Source: Boothiomyces macroporosus (Eukaryota > Chytridiomycota > Chytridiomycetes > Rhizophydiales > Terramycetaceae). From it: a stretch of 64,000 nucleotides of DNA. The notes beneath the pieces were generated by a model. That model ran no database searches and was not told the origin of the DNA. It saw only the letters and a program-made list of their open reading frames with translations. The stretch spans positions 1 to 64,000 of the forward strand of contig JADGKB010000062.1 in assembly GCA_027604185.1 (NCBI GenBank). The letters are read 5' to 3'. A program made the position numbers and the translations under genes. This document shows, in pieces, positions 21,221-32,097 of this stretch (positions are counted from its first letter, which is position 1; the number at the start of each line of letters is the position of its first letter).

Positions 21221-23812
21221 ATGTACTCTAGAGTGCCTAGTGAGCCCCAAGTCCAACAACGGTAATACTGCATTAACAAAGCGGGCCTAGACAATCCAAT
21301 TACAATGCGTAAAGGATCAGCTAATCAGTAGCAATGCGAACTCGGGTTACAGAAACTACAACGACGCATTTGAACCGCAGTATCTAGTAGTTAACCTCAA
21401 GGTCAGTTCGTCAAGTCAGTAAGGAATTAAGCTCCAGAAGTGGCAACTTTGTTCAACATGTTCCACTCGCAAAGGAAATCCTCTCACAGAGCAAATTTCA
21501 AACGGGAGATGAATTCACACATTTTACTTACACTGCTGTGACTCGAGAACCACGAGCTGCAGAAGGACAACCAGAGCTTCCTCATGAAATTGATACATTT
21601 CCCCAAAAGTACGATTTGCGACAGCGACTATGGAATCGTGAAATTAATGTTGCATTGGTACTGACAATGTACAATGAAGATGATGAGCTCTTTATTCGTT
21701 CAATGAGTGCTGTTCAAGAGAACATCAAAAGGCTTTGGTAAGCTATTTGCTAAGCATCTAGTTCGGAAAAGTTGTGGGGTCCAGAAGGATGGAAAAAGTT
21801 TGTGGTAGTAATTGTCTCTGATGGACGAATGAAAATCCACAAGAAAGTCTTGAATTGCTTGGAAGTGATGGGTGTTTATGCGGATAACATCACCAAGACT
21901 TCCATCAATCAAGCACCTGTTGAAGCTCACATTTTTGAAGCTACCTCACAAATCTGCATCACTTCAGCAGATGATGGCGATTTAACACTTGCAGGGACCA
22001 AAGACGATTACTTCCCAACGCAGATCATCTTTTTGCTGAAAGAGCAAAATGCAAAAAAGGTAATTGGTATTGATATAGATTAACTCTCACAAATGGTTCT
22101 TTAATGCAATCTGCGAAACTATTCAGCCAAAGGTAACCATGTTGATAGATGTCGGAACCCAACCAAGCTGTAATTCATTATGGCACTTGTATAGAGCATT
22201 TGAAAGAAATGAATTAGTTGGCAAGTTTAAACTAACTGAAGGTGGCGCGTGTGGAGAAATTAAAGCTGATATTGGAAGTTGTGGAAAGAATCTGCTCAAT
22301 CCTCTCGTTGCTGCCCAAAACTTTGAATACAAAATGAGCAACATTTTGGATAAGCCTCTTGAATCCATTTTTGGTTATATTTCAGTTCTTCCTGGTGCCT
22401 TTTCTGCATATCGGTATTCTGCGTTGAAAGGTAATCTGAAATAACTATAGGAAGACCTCTTGAATGTTACTTTAAAGGAGAATCACCTGGTGCAGATATT
22501 TTCACTTCCAACTTGTATTTGGCTGAAGACAGAATCCTTTGCTTTGAATTGATTACCAAAACGAATGAACCGTGGATTTTGAAATACGTCAAAACAGCAT
22601 ATGCCTCAACTGATGTTCCAAGTACTCTATCTGAGTTTGTGTCTCAACGACGAAGATGGTTAAACGGAAGTTTCTTTGCATCCTTACATGCTCTTGCCAA
22701 CTTTACAAAGATATTCACTTCCGCTCACACTACTTACCAAAAGTTTTTATTTTCCATCGAGTTTGTCTACAACGCGATCAACGTACTCTTTACTTGGTTT
22801 GCAATTGCCAACTTTTATCTCTCCTTCTACTTTTTGTTTGACATTCGAAGAGGGTTGACCCAAACACCTATCAGTGTTGCAGGAAGTGATCCATTTTATC
22901 CTTATGGCGACCTTGTTTTCCAGCTTCTTGAAGGTCTCTTCATAGGAGGTACTTTTAACTAATCTAGGGATGTTTACAATGTTTATCACAGCACTTGGTA
23001 ATCGCCCTCGTGGAAGTCGGTGGCTTTATGGATTGATTTCTATTTTCTTTGCATTGATGATGGCTTTAATGATTTTTATGGCAGTTTGGAGAATTCGTTT
23101 GTCAATCAGGGCATTCGAAGCAACGAACGTTGGATACACCGCTCCTCAACTGTGGGCTTACCTGAAATCTGATCATGCTTTTAGAGATATGGTTATTTCT
23201 GTTGCTGCCACATATTTGGTCTACTTTTTATCTTCTGTGATACACCTTGATCCTTGGCATATATTCACCTCTATGGTTCAGTACTTTTTATTGTTCCCGA
23301 CTTATTTGAATGTTTTTATGGTATATTCATTCTGTAACCTGCACGATGTCTCTTGGGGAACTAAAGGAGCAACAACTGTAACTGAAACTGCCGCTGTAGT
23401 TAAAGAAGTAAAGCCTGATGGATCAACCGTATTTGAATACCAAGCGGTCGATCAAGGTGACGCAAGTGCACATTGGAATAGCGCATGGAAGACGTTGAAA
23501 ACTCACAATAATCCAGAAGTGGATAAACGTGACGCAAAAACTAAAGCCGAAGACGCTACAAAAGAGTTTAGGACAAAGGTGGTTCTCTTTTGGGTATTCT
23601 GCAATGTAGCTTTGGTTGTGTTCTTTACAAATACTGCTTCATTGAGCTACTTTTTCCCAAACAATTTTGCTGATGGGGACACTTCAAATCCATACTTGAC
23701 CTTCCTCTTCTGGTCTGTTGCGGGGTTATCGATGATTAGATTTATTGGAAGTACCCTTTACATTTTCCAATGGTGGGGTGAAAAAATTGCTGATCCAATT
23801 AAAGATGCTTGA
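21221..23812 (+). CDS. CHS: chitin synthase (GT2, QRRRW type)
   Basis: Polymerises UDP-GlcNAc into chitin at the plasma membrane. About 815 aa from eight exons, with introns at 21262-21281, 21309-21328 (or to 21331, tandem CAG-TAG), 21380-21401, 21738-21761, 22060-22078, 22431-22450 and 22949-22967. Chs landmarks in order: [14 protein letters not shown] and [60 protein letters not shown] (split exactly by the 19-nt intron), [19 protein letters not shown] (split by another), [10 protein letters not shown] (about residue 393) and the catalytic-tunnel motif [10 protein letters not shown] (about 433), then five to six membrane helices. No myosin head. Its stop is 2 bp from the stop of the convergent focadhesin-like gene. 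Conserved exon joints make this the best proof of the tiny introns. Confidence 0.95.
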
Positions 23813-23814
23813 AT

Positions 23815-26800
23815 TTATTGATCTATTAGATATTTAATGTGTTTTGAGACAGTGCTTTGTTTAGATAAATCTAATTGAGAGTATAGAGCAATCAAACGAT
23901 TTTCCAGTGTCTCGTTTGATGCTTTATACGATTTAAGAGACAACAGCCCTGCTGAAGCAATAAGCGGCCAAGAGATATCCCCGTACAAATCAAAGCCAAC
24001 ACCTGCATTTGATGCATATGAAAATCCTAAAACTACATAAAGCCAGAAATATTCCAATTGTTTTGGACTATTTTTGCTGTTAAGGATAATCATGGTATCT
24101 ATAATTCTAATCATCATTTTTTGAACATCTTGTGGGATCAAGTTCAGTCTGCACACTGATCCAAGAACACTTAACGCACAACTAGTTTGATATTCACCTC
24201 GATCACTGACATCAATTAATATATCGAGGAAAGCGGAATGAAGCGACAAATCGTATTCCATTAGAAACCCAACAATCCAAGACCCAGTCAAAGGAGCTGT
24301 TTTTGCCAAAGTCATCAACTTATTCCTTGAAGGTGGGCTATTACCTAAGCCAATGACAATACTTTGGATGATAGATATACTGGAATTTGTCAGGGCAATA
24401 TCCTTCATTTCTGTCAGTATATTGATCAAAAGTGCTTCTAGTATTTCGTAATTAGTACTGGCCTTATATTCATAGGACCGAATTTTAGTGCCAATTAGAT
24501 TGTAAAAACCTGAGGCATATTGGCTTTTGTATCCTAATTTGGGCACTACTGATTGAATAATGGTAATAAATTGATTCATTGATATTAAGCCGGGAGTATT
24601 ATTGAATCCAGCTAAATCTAAAAGCCTACCTATTCCCATATCTGAGGCTACTACATCCAAATGCCCAGTGGTAGAAAGCTTTTCAAAAAGTTCCAAAAAT
24701 TTAGTCGTGAGTGATTTTGCTGAATTCCTACCCACCTGATTTGAAGTGAATTGGAAGCATTTTAATGGCCCTTGAGGTAGACGGTTAACATAATTAAGAA
24801 TGACTTTCCATTCTACAGGAGGTAGAGAACCTTTTACATCGCCAAGCACAGTCAACAAATCCAAACTTTCTTTTTCTTGTTTTTCGTTAATGCAGTGGAT
24901 CAAACGATCATATACACTTTTCAAGAAACTCTTTTCAGGATTCAGCCGTTTATAGTCCACAGGGTCACTTTGATAGTTTGTCAAGAAAGAATTGCCCGTA
25001 ATCATTATGAATGATTTGTCCAAACAATTTCCGATTGCCCATCCTAACGATCTGACAACTTTTGGCGATGTCTGCGCCTCTTTAAGTACAGCTATTAAGG
25101 AGTGCACCAATGCCAAATTGTCTTTAAGCGATAAAACTGGATGAAAACAAACACCGCTGAAAGAATAATCACCACCGTATAATATTCTCAATGATTGGGT
25201 GTATGCCAATTTGCCATGTTCGTTTTCGCGTTCAATTGACTTTATGATTGTATCGGAAACGGAAGTCAGTTGAGAGTCTGAATTACTCATCCAAATCATT
25301 AAGCGGGTTTTTGCAGTAATTAGCAGGTATTCAATTTCATTATCCTTCTGGGTTAAATAATGTTACATTTGCAAATCGTACTGAGTTTTCAATCAAGCTT
25401 TCGAGTTGATCTTCACCAATAAATCCTTTCCATCCCATGGTAATTATCCAGCATGATGTTAGAATAAGCTTCTTATCGACAATTGAGTCAGACATCAAAA
25501 CATTTTTCGCATGTTCAACCACCTTTTGAACACGTGTAAAGTACCCACTGTCAATTTCTTGAATATCTTTGAGCAAAATCGAAAATCCGATTGCTGCACC
25601 ATTTGAAACCCACCCTGTGGACTGGTCAAAGAACTTTTTCAAGAAACAATCGAAATATTCCTGTGCAGTGCTTTCCTTATTGACCATATACATTAGCAGT
25701 AACTTTGCTGCACAAAATCCAAAGTTGAATTTATCGCTATTCTTCATACATTCATTCCAAATCCTGTTTAAGGTGTTGAAATCGACAGTCGAAAGAGAGG
25801 TTGCAATATATGCAAGACCCACAATTGTATTTGATTGAACTTCCGATGAAAATCCTTTTGTAGTTAAAAGCTGAAATAGGTTTTCAATCACTCGATCTAC
25901 AAAGACAGAGGATGGAATTGTCTCCAATTGGGAAATGGCAATCATCATTCCGGACAGGAACATCAATAAAACAGAAGTTGAAGATGGTACTTGCGACTGC
26001 TCGATTCTTGCCATCAAGCCGCTGCAATATTCTTCAAGATAGGCTTTCACTACGGATTCATCATCTGAGAGTTTCAGCAAATTTCCAATGAGTTTTTGCC
26101 AAAACGCTGTGCATCCTTCGATGACATCTATGAAGGATAAAGTTGAGTATGACATGTTGATTTCTTTCACAATTAGATTTGCAAAATAATCAACATATTG
26201 AATTGCTTCTTCGATAGTGTTTTGTTTGGGAGGATAAAATAGAACAATCGCTAATGTCAATATGTACGTACGAACTAAACCCTGACGTAAAATGTTATTG
26301 GATGATTTTTGTAGCACTAAATGCAGATCCACTGAAATTCCTTCCAAGGTTGATATATCTATAGTTTCGGACGCCTTACTTTGAAGATCTCTTTTGGTTG
26401 CCTTTGCTCCAAACTCCATGCTAATGCCTTTGAATACCGGCCGACTCATGTTCTGTGCTTCATATTCTATCCTCTTAGTAAAGAATGATTTATAAGAACC
26501 CGGCAAATTATTTGAAATTGCCTCGTCCATGTATTCTATTGGATTCACCATGAACATCTCCGTATCTTCTGATGGGAATTCCATTAGTGCAAGCAGTGCA
26601 TAATTGCGAACATTGTAATTGGAATGTTTGAGAAGTGGCACCAAGTAATCATTCAATATTTCAGACCTAAAATTCATAGATTTGTCAGTTTCTATGTAAG
26701 TCTTGCATACCATCCGTTTTCTTTGCAACTAACCCAAAGAACCTGCAGATATTTTCGTAAATCACTATAAAAGAATTTTCATTCAGCGATTCAAAATATT

Positions 26801-28490
26801 TCTTGAATACAACATTCCAAGCTGCTCTGGTAGTAGATATCTCGGCTTCAATGCAAAGCAGAAATGCAGACAGCACTTTTCCAGTTCCAAATTCAGACAA
26901 ATCCCGAGTTTTTCCAAACTCTTGAACATTAGGAGTTTTAAGGAGACTGATGATTATTGGCATCAAATCAGCACCATTGATATGAGGATTGTGAAGGCAG
27001 AAATTATAAATTGCCAAACAGACTACTTTTTCCAAATCGTTTTCTCTGTCTTTAACTTCTTTGGATTTGACTCTTCCTGCACCTTCGCTTTGTTTAAATC
27101 TTGCAGCCCAGTTGGCAATATACACTTTAATATGGTTCCAAACTCTAGGCTGTATTTTCCAAATATTTGTAATGGCTTCCAAACCAATAAATTCAAGATT
27201 AGACACAAACTCCTGCGGTTTCAAAAATGATAGTGTAATTTGCAAGCAGGCGTTGGTAATGAAAGAGTCGTTGAATTTCACCAACGCAGGGATACATTTG
27301 GCGAGAATAAAGTGTACATGTTTTTCTTTTTTGATAAAATACAAGTAAACAGAGAGTATTTTGAGCATATCCTGCTGTCGGAAATTCATTATATCTTCAT
27401 TGAATTCATTCATTATTTGGTACCTTTGTTCACTACGGCTTTCAAACAAGTTTGCAATGTACAAGATGCTTTTCAATCCAGGTATATTTGTGAAATAGTG
27501 CATACTGTTTGCATCATCTACAAAAGGATACGATAGTGACAGTTGTGTGATACATTCATAAACCACATTTGTAGGAGTAATTTCAATCGCGGTTTTTTGA
27601 TCGTTGAGCTGATGAATGGTTTCGATTTTAACTAGCAAATCAAAAGCCTTCTTTCGATATTGTTTGCCAAAAGAAGTCTCTGGAATCATAAGGATTGTCA
27701 ATATAGACAGGATAGATAATTTGACTATGCTAGAGGATGTTAGATGATCAACAGCCAAGTCCAGCATCTCGATCAACGGATTACAAGAAGGAAAATCCAG
27801 CAAAATCAAGGACGCTACAACCAACAGATTTTTGTAATATATTTCCGAAAAAGATTTAGTGTTCTTTTCCAAGATTGAAAGTGAGAGTTCACAAATAGTT
27901 TCTTGAAACTTCCAGCAATAAACCAATCTTGCAAGTAGCCCATGTGCCATTCTTTCAGAGATATCCATTCCTGACATAATACGCAAGACTTGCTCTTGAA
28001 CTAAATCACCTACAACTTGCTTGTTTTGTACTAATACATCCACAAGTATATCTGCAACTAATCCTGAAGTATCCTTTAGACTTTGTACATGATTCAACAC
28101 TAGAATTTGACTAGCATAATCCTTTGAATATAGAACATGTTTGTAAAACTGCCAGTGCTGATCCATAAGCTTCCTGATACACAATTTACTCAATATCAGT
28201 GACAGTAACTGTTTCTGCTGTTCATATACAGCAATCAATGGGTGCGGTTCAATTGTATTCTTTTCGTACAAGTCAAGAACAGCTTCCAACAAAAGAGACG
28301 GTTTCGTTCCTTTTCCAATCTCGAGAATAAGTTTTGGTATTGAATTGACATATTTCAAACTTGATGAAGCAACGTAAGCAGTCCCTTGGAGCGATTCCAA
28401 TAGAATAATTTGATTCGCTTTTGCTTCTAGTACTCCAGAGTGCTGTACGGATATGTGTTTACTGGAGATTCGTTTCTTTACAAGATCCAT
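23815..28490 (-). CDS. FOCAD: focadhesin-like HEAT/ARM-repeat protein
   Basis: Helical-repeat protein of about 1,545 aa encoded by three long exons; introns at 26692-26710 and 25348-25366, both 19 nt. Start ATG 28490 (MDLVKKRISSKHISVQHSGV); a non-ATG frame continues upstream. Repeated amphipathic helix pairs fill the protein. Segments that resemble focadhesin (DUF3730 family) are an early HPLI block, PRVWNHIKVYIANWAA, MSRPVFKGISMEFG and a C-terminal VVRSLGWAIGNCL. Focadhesin in animals has been linked to focal adhesions and to the SKI mRNA-surveillance complex; its role in a fungus is unknown. The assignment rests on remembered family pattern, not on a search; another large HEAT-repeat protein remains possible. 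Confidence 0.6.
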
Positions 28491-28542
28491 GAAAAGAAAT
28501 TTCAAGATAACTTTTTAAAACTTATTAGTGATGTACATTTAT

Positions 28543-29619
28543 TTAAAAGATTGCATTATCCAATTCCATTTCAAACATTAAATCATCAGATTTACGGTCA
28601 ACTTGCTTCCAGGCAAGTGGCTCTTTGAATGATTCTGGAGTTCCAGGAAGCATTTGAGTGTTTCCATGGAAGCCTTGGAACGGAAGTGAGGATGGGGTAA
28701 GCATTCCGTTTTGCTTTTGTGGTGGTGTATATTTGACAGGAGCAATGGAATTATTGACATGGAAGAAAGTGGGAAGTTGTTGCACCATTGACAGGAATTG
28801 TCTAACGGTCGGTCTAGTGCTAGGTTGCATTTGGAAGACCATGCGAAGTATTTGACAGAAAGAATCGGAAAAGTTGAATTGCTGACGGAAAGAGTCGATT
28901 GAGCCTTGTCTAGACAGCAGATGGGCCCTAAAGTGCTTGTCATTCTGATGTGGCTGAACCCAAGGATTTTTGCCAGTGAGCATATTGATCAGTATGATAC
29001 CCAAAGACCAAACATCATTAGCAGGCGAAACGTAAGGCTGACTGGTCTTTTTGTTTTCGGGTTTAAGGCATTCAGGAGCCATGTATCTGACTGATCCACA
29101 CCCATATTCGGAAGATAGGTATTCGGTAGTTGACAGGCCAAAATCAGTGAGTTTTATCACTGGAGAGCGCAATGAAGAAATCAGTACATTTTCCGGCTTC
29201 AAGTCTCTGTGATAGATTCCCAAATCATGACAAGCAGCCACGGCATTCGCCAGTTGAGTGAAAAGCTTCAGCGCCAGCTTAGAGTCAAACGGCCTCTTCA
29301 TTATACTGTCAAACAGGTCGATTTCACAGTATTCTAGAACCAAATACAAGTGATGGTCGGTTTCCACACTCTGCAATAAATTTACAATGTTTGGGTGGCC
29401 CCTTAGCTTTTCAAGGATAAACACCTCTTCCCTCTGCAGGTTGATTTGATGTTTGGTGAGTCCTTGTTTGTATAGACATTTCACAGCAACCTGTTCTCCA
29501 GAGTAGACATTTCTTCCCAAAAAGACTACCGCAAAAGATCCTTCACCAAGGACTCTGATTAGCTTGTAAGTGTTTGCAATTGTTAGGCCGATTTGAGACG
29601 CAGGGTTGAGGGTGTCCAT
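28543..29619 (-). CDS. Ran1/Pat1-like serine/threonine kinase
   Basis: Intronless, 358 aa, ATG 29619. All kinase elements are present: glycine loop GEGSFAVVFLG, VAIK-type lysine in VAVKCLYKQG (about residue 48), catalytic loop YHRDLKPENVL, DFG in LTDFGLST, then YGCGSVRYMAPECL and NDVWSLGIILINMLTGKNPW. The sequence C-L-Y-K-Q-G-L after the lysine and the GCGS activation segment are features of the fungal Ran1/Pat1-Ksp1-Sks1 group, which acts in nutrient signalling and in the switch to sexual development. The ~80 residues after the kinase domain are disordered. A paralogue lies at 39687. It is divergent from an HMG-box gene (see findings). Family firm; exact role inferred. Confidence 0.88.
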   Translation of the reverse strand: MDTLNPASQIGLTIANTYKLIRVLGEGSFAVVFLGRNVYSGEQVAVKCLYKQGLTKHQINLQREEVFILEKLRGHPNIVNLLQSVETDHHLYLVLEYCEIDLFDSIMKRPFDSKLALKLFTQLANAVAACHDLGIYHRDLKPENVLISSLRSPVIKLTDFGLSTTEYLSSEYGCGSVRYMAPECLKPENKKTSQPYVSPANDVWSLGIILINMLTGKNPWVQPHQNDKHFRAHLLSRQGSIDSFRQQFNFSDSFCQILRMVFQMQPSTRPTVRQFLSMVQQLPTFFHVNNSIAPVKYTPPQKQNGMLTPSSLPFQGFHGNTQMLPGTPESFKEPLAWKQVDRKSDDLMFEMELDNAIF

Positions 29620-30291
29620 CAATATACAGTGAGTTCAGGGAAGTAGAAAGCTTGGAGTATTTAAGAACGGCAGTCACCTGACTCAGCCTAATAAGCATGA
29701 TTAGAGGGGCACCACAAAAACATCAAAAGACGAGGCGCTTTATTGGCCCAAGACTGAATGGGGAACAATTAAGGAAAAAATAAAGATGTGCCAAAGATAA
29801 TAACTATAATTAACTCTATTCTTGGTCTGGTTGTCCAAAGAATGCACATGACTCATTTCGAAAATTCGAGAATCATTTCGACACACTATGAGTCCAAGTC
29901 ACCCAATGACTGAACCAGTAAAAATTTCTCAATGCTAGTAACCCAATATGAATCACTTTTATGAGATTGCCTCGATCCTTTGATTGCCAGGTTGGTTTTT
30001 GTGCTTGATTAATATCAAACCGTCTAGATAAATATATCTGGGATAGTCACAGACTATTAATAGAGATTAAAATGATTTCATTATGCACAGATCAGTGCAC
30101 CTGAGAATAAGGATAAAGAAACGGATCCGATTAGCATCTATATTATGGACGAGTTAATCGCTTCAGTCTAGTAATCAACGCTTAGTTGCAACTTGTTTCG
30201 GTCAAGGGGCTTTCCTTTTTCAGTCTGTGCGTTTTGAAGAAAGTTGAAACGATTTTCCCCTCAAAAAAGTTTTACAATAGTTTTACAGTAA
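29620..30291. promoter_or_regulatory. divergent promoter region between kinase and HMG-box genes
   Basis: 672 bp without coding sequence, shared by two divergently transcribed genes. It includes an inverted repeat TGCAC-AGATCA-GTGCA near 30085-30100. Specific factor sites cannot be named. Length is large for this compact part of the window, where most gaps are under 150 bp, suggesting regulated promoters. Confidence 0.45.
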
Positions 30292-32055
30292 ATGGAGAAT
30301 CAAGAGAAAGCGGAAGAGCGGAAACCCGAAGTGAATGACCAGGAAGTGTCGGATGCAGAAAACGATCCTCGAGACAAGGAAAAGAAGAAGAACTATGTAA
30401 AGAAACCGCTCAACAGTTTCTTTCTTTATAGAAGGGCAATGCGGGACAAAATCATTAAAAAGTACAATATTACAAAGTCACATGAAATTTCCAAGATGGC
30501 CGGAGATTGCTGGGCATTGGAGCCAGAATCCGTAAAGCAAAAGTACCAGAAACTGGCTCAGGAGGAATATTCCAAGCATAAAGAGACCCATCCCGAATAC
30601 AAGTGGCCGTCTAGGAATGACCCTAAAAGAAAGGCAAACAAGCAAAAGGTGCCTACTGCAACAAAGAAAGTGTGCAACCCCAATGAACCTGTGGCATTCT
30701 TTTTCGGATCTTCTTCCACACTAAATGCAAAACCAATCAACCCTGCGCAGTTTCCGAATAACTGGGGCCAGCAAGGATACTATAACCCTGCCTCACCTAC
30801 TGGATACTACAATCCAGCATCCCCAACTAATTCCATGGCATCTCCTACCACTGGATTTGCTTATCCACCAGGATTTGCTAGCCCAACAGCATATCCAGCA
30901 TCTCCGAATCCTATGGCTTCACCAATGGCATCTCCAACTATGGGAATGGTGTCACCACTACAACAACCAATGGTTAGTCCTACAATGCAAATGGCCTCTC
31001 CCCAAATGCAAATGGTTTCTCCTGTAATGCAAGCAACAAAGGTATTCTTAAGCCCTCAAATGGATGGATCATTCATGATGATTAACCAACATGGTCAGCC
31101 TCAGAATGCTGTTTTAACCCCTCAACCAGATGGATCTTTCTTGATGCTCTCCCCTAGAGCCGACATTCAACCACTTCAAGGATTGTTTCCAAACAATAAT
31201 AATGTGCAAGTGAAAAAAGAAGATCCAAGCAGGCCAAAGCCTGCTCCATTGGCAGACACACTTTCTCCAAAAGCCAATAGCGGAACAAATAGCAACAATA
31301 TGACCACTCAGCCTGTGTTATCACCACTACTGTCACCATTACTTAGTCCCCAACTAAAGGCGATAGAAAATACTCTGTCTCCAAAGATGAATGCAATCGA
31401 CAATTTCTTATCCTCCACCAGCCCTCCTCAAGCACCTGCGGAAGCAGAAAATTATAATTTCGATTCAAGTGCATTTGCTTTACCGCCAGTAGCGCAAGAC
31501 CTGCATCCTAGCATTTCAGAAATGGCTCCTCACTTGACTTCGTTATTTGCAGATGCATATCCAAGCACCGAACAAAAAAGTAAACTCCAAGAAAATATGG
31601 TACAGAGCAATATCGTTCAATCGATAAAAGGTGAATCCTTACCTGAAACCCCCAACGGTATACAGCAAAATTCTACGATTAGTCAAGGAATGCACCATAT
31701 AGTTCACAATGGATTAACTAGCCAACCGAATATTACCAGTATTGCAAATCAAGGATTACAGAACAATATTAACACCCAAAAAATATCCCATCCTAATATT
31801 CCCCCAAACCATCGTACAGCTCAGATGCCAATGCAGACGATATCGAGTCCCACACATGGCCAAGGTTTGTTTGATAATACAAAGCAGATAGAGCAGAACC
31901 AATTTCCTAAACCTTCGGAGGATATTTCTAATTTATTTGGCGAACCAGACCTGGGAAATTTCAATAATCTTAATGCAAACGGTAGCTCTGATCAAACAAA
32001 TAATTTTGCAAACGAGTGGTCCTTTGACGGAACATTATTCGATGGGAACTCTTAG
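30292..32055 (+). CDS. HMG-box transcription factor (MATA_HMG-like)
   Basis: 587 aa, apparently intronless. A single HMG box at about residues 33-105: KKPLNSFFLYRRAMRDKI, then HEISKMAGDCWALEPESVK and YQKLAQEEYSKHKETHPEYK with a basic end. The P-x-NSFFLYR start resembles sequence-specific MATA_HMG/Ste11-type boxes more than the non-specific NHP6 type. A long tail has about 20 repeats of short (M/A)SP units (for example PMASPMASP), two copies of a PQxDGSF(M/L)M unit, and a Gln/Asn-rich acidic end (EWSFDGTLFDGNS) suitable for activation. The many SP/TP sites are possible kinase targets. It may act in mating or development, by analogy with Ste11; this is inference. Stop lies 42 bp from the convergent Vps8 stop. 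Confidence 0.85.
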   Translation: MENQEKAEERKPEVNDQEVSDAENDPRDKEKKKNYVKKPLNSFFLYRRAMRDKIIKKYNITKSHEISKMAGDCWALEPESVKQKYQKLAQEEYSKHKETHPEYKWPSRNDPKRKANKQKVPTATKKVCNPNEPVAFFFGSSSTLNAKPINPAQFPNNWGQQGYYNPASPTGYYNPASPTNSMASPTTGFAYPPGFASPTAYPASPNPMASPMASPTMGMVSPLQQPMVSPTMQMASPQMQMVSPVMQATKVFLSPQMDGSFMMINQHGQPQNAVLTPQPDGSFLMLSPRADIQPLQGLFPNNNNVQVKKEDPSRPKPAPLADTLSPKANSGTNSNNMTTQPVLSPLLSPLLSPQLKAIENTLSPKMNAIDNFLSSTSPPQAPAEAENYNFDSSAFALPPVAQDLHPSISEMAPHLTSLFADAYPSTEQKSKLQENMVQSNIVQSIKGESLPETPNGIQQNSTISQGMHHIVHNGLTSQPNITSIANQGLQNNINTQKISHPNIPPNHRTAQMPMQTISSPTHGQGLFDNTKQIEQNQFPKPSEDISNLFGEPDLGNFNNLNANGSSDQTNNFANEWSFDGTLFDGNS

Positions 32056-32097
32056 TATAATTTTATTATCAAATAAAAACTTGTCACAATAAATTCA

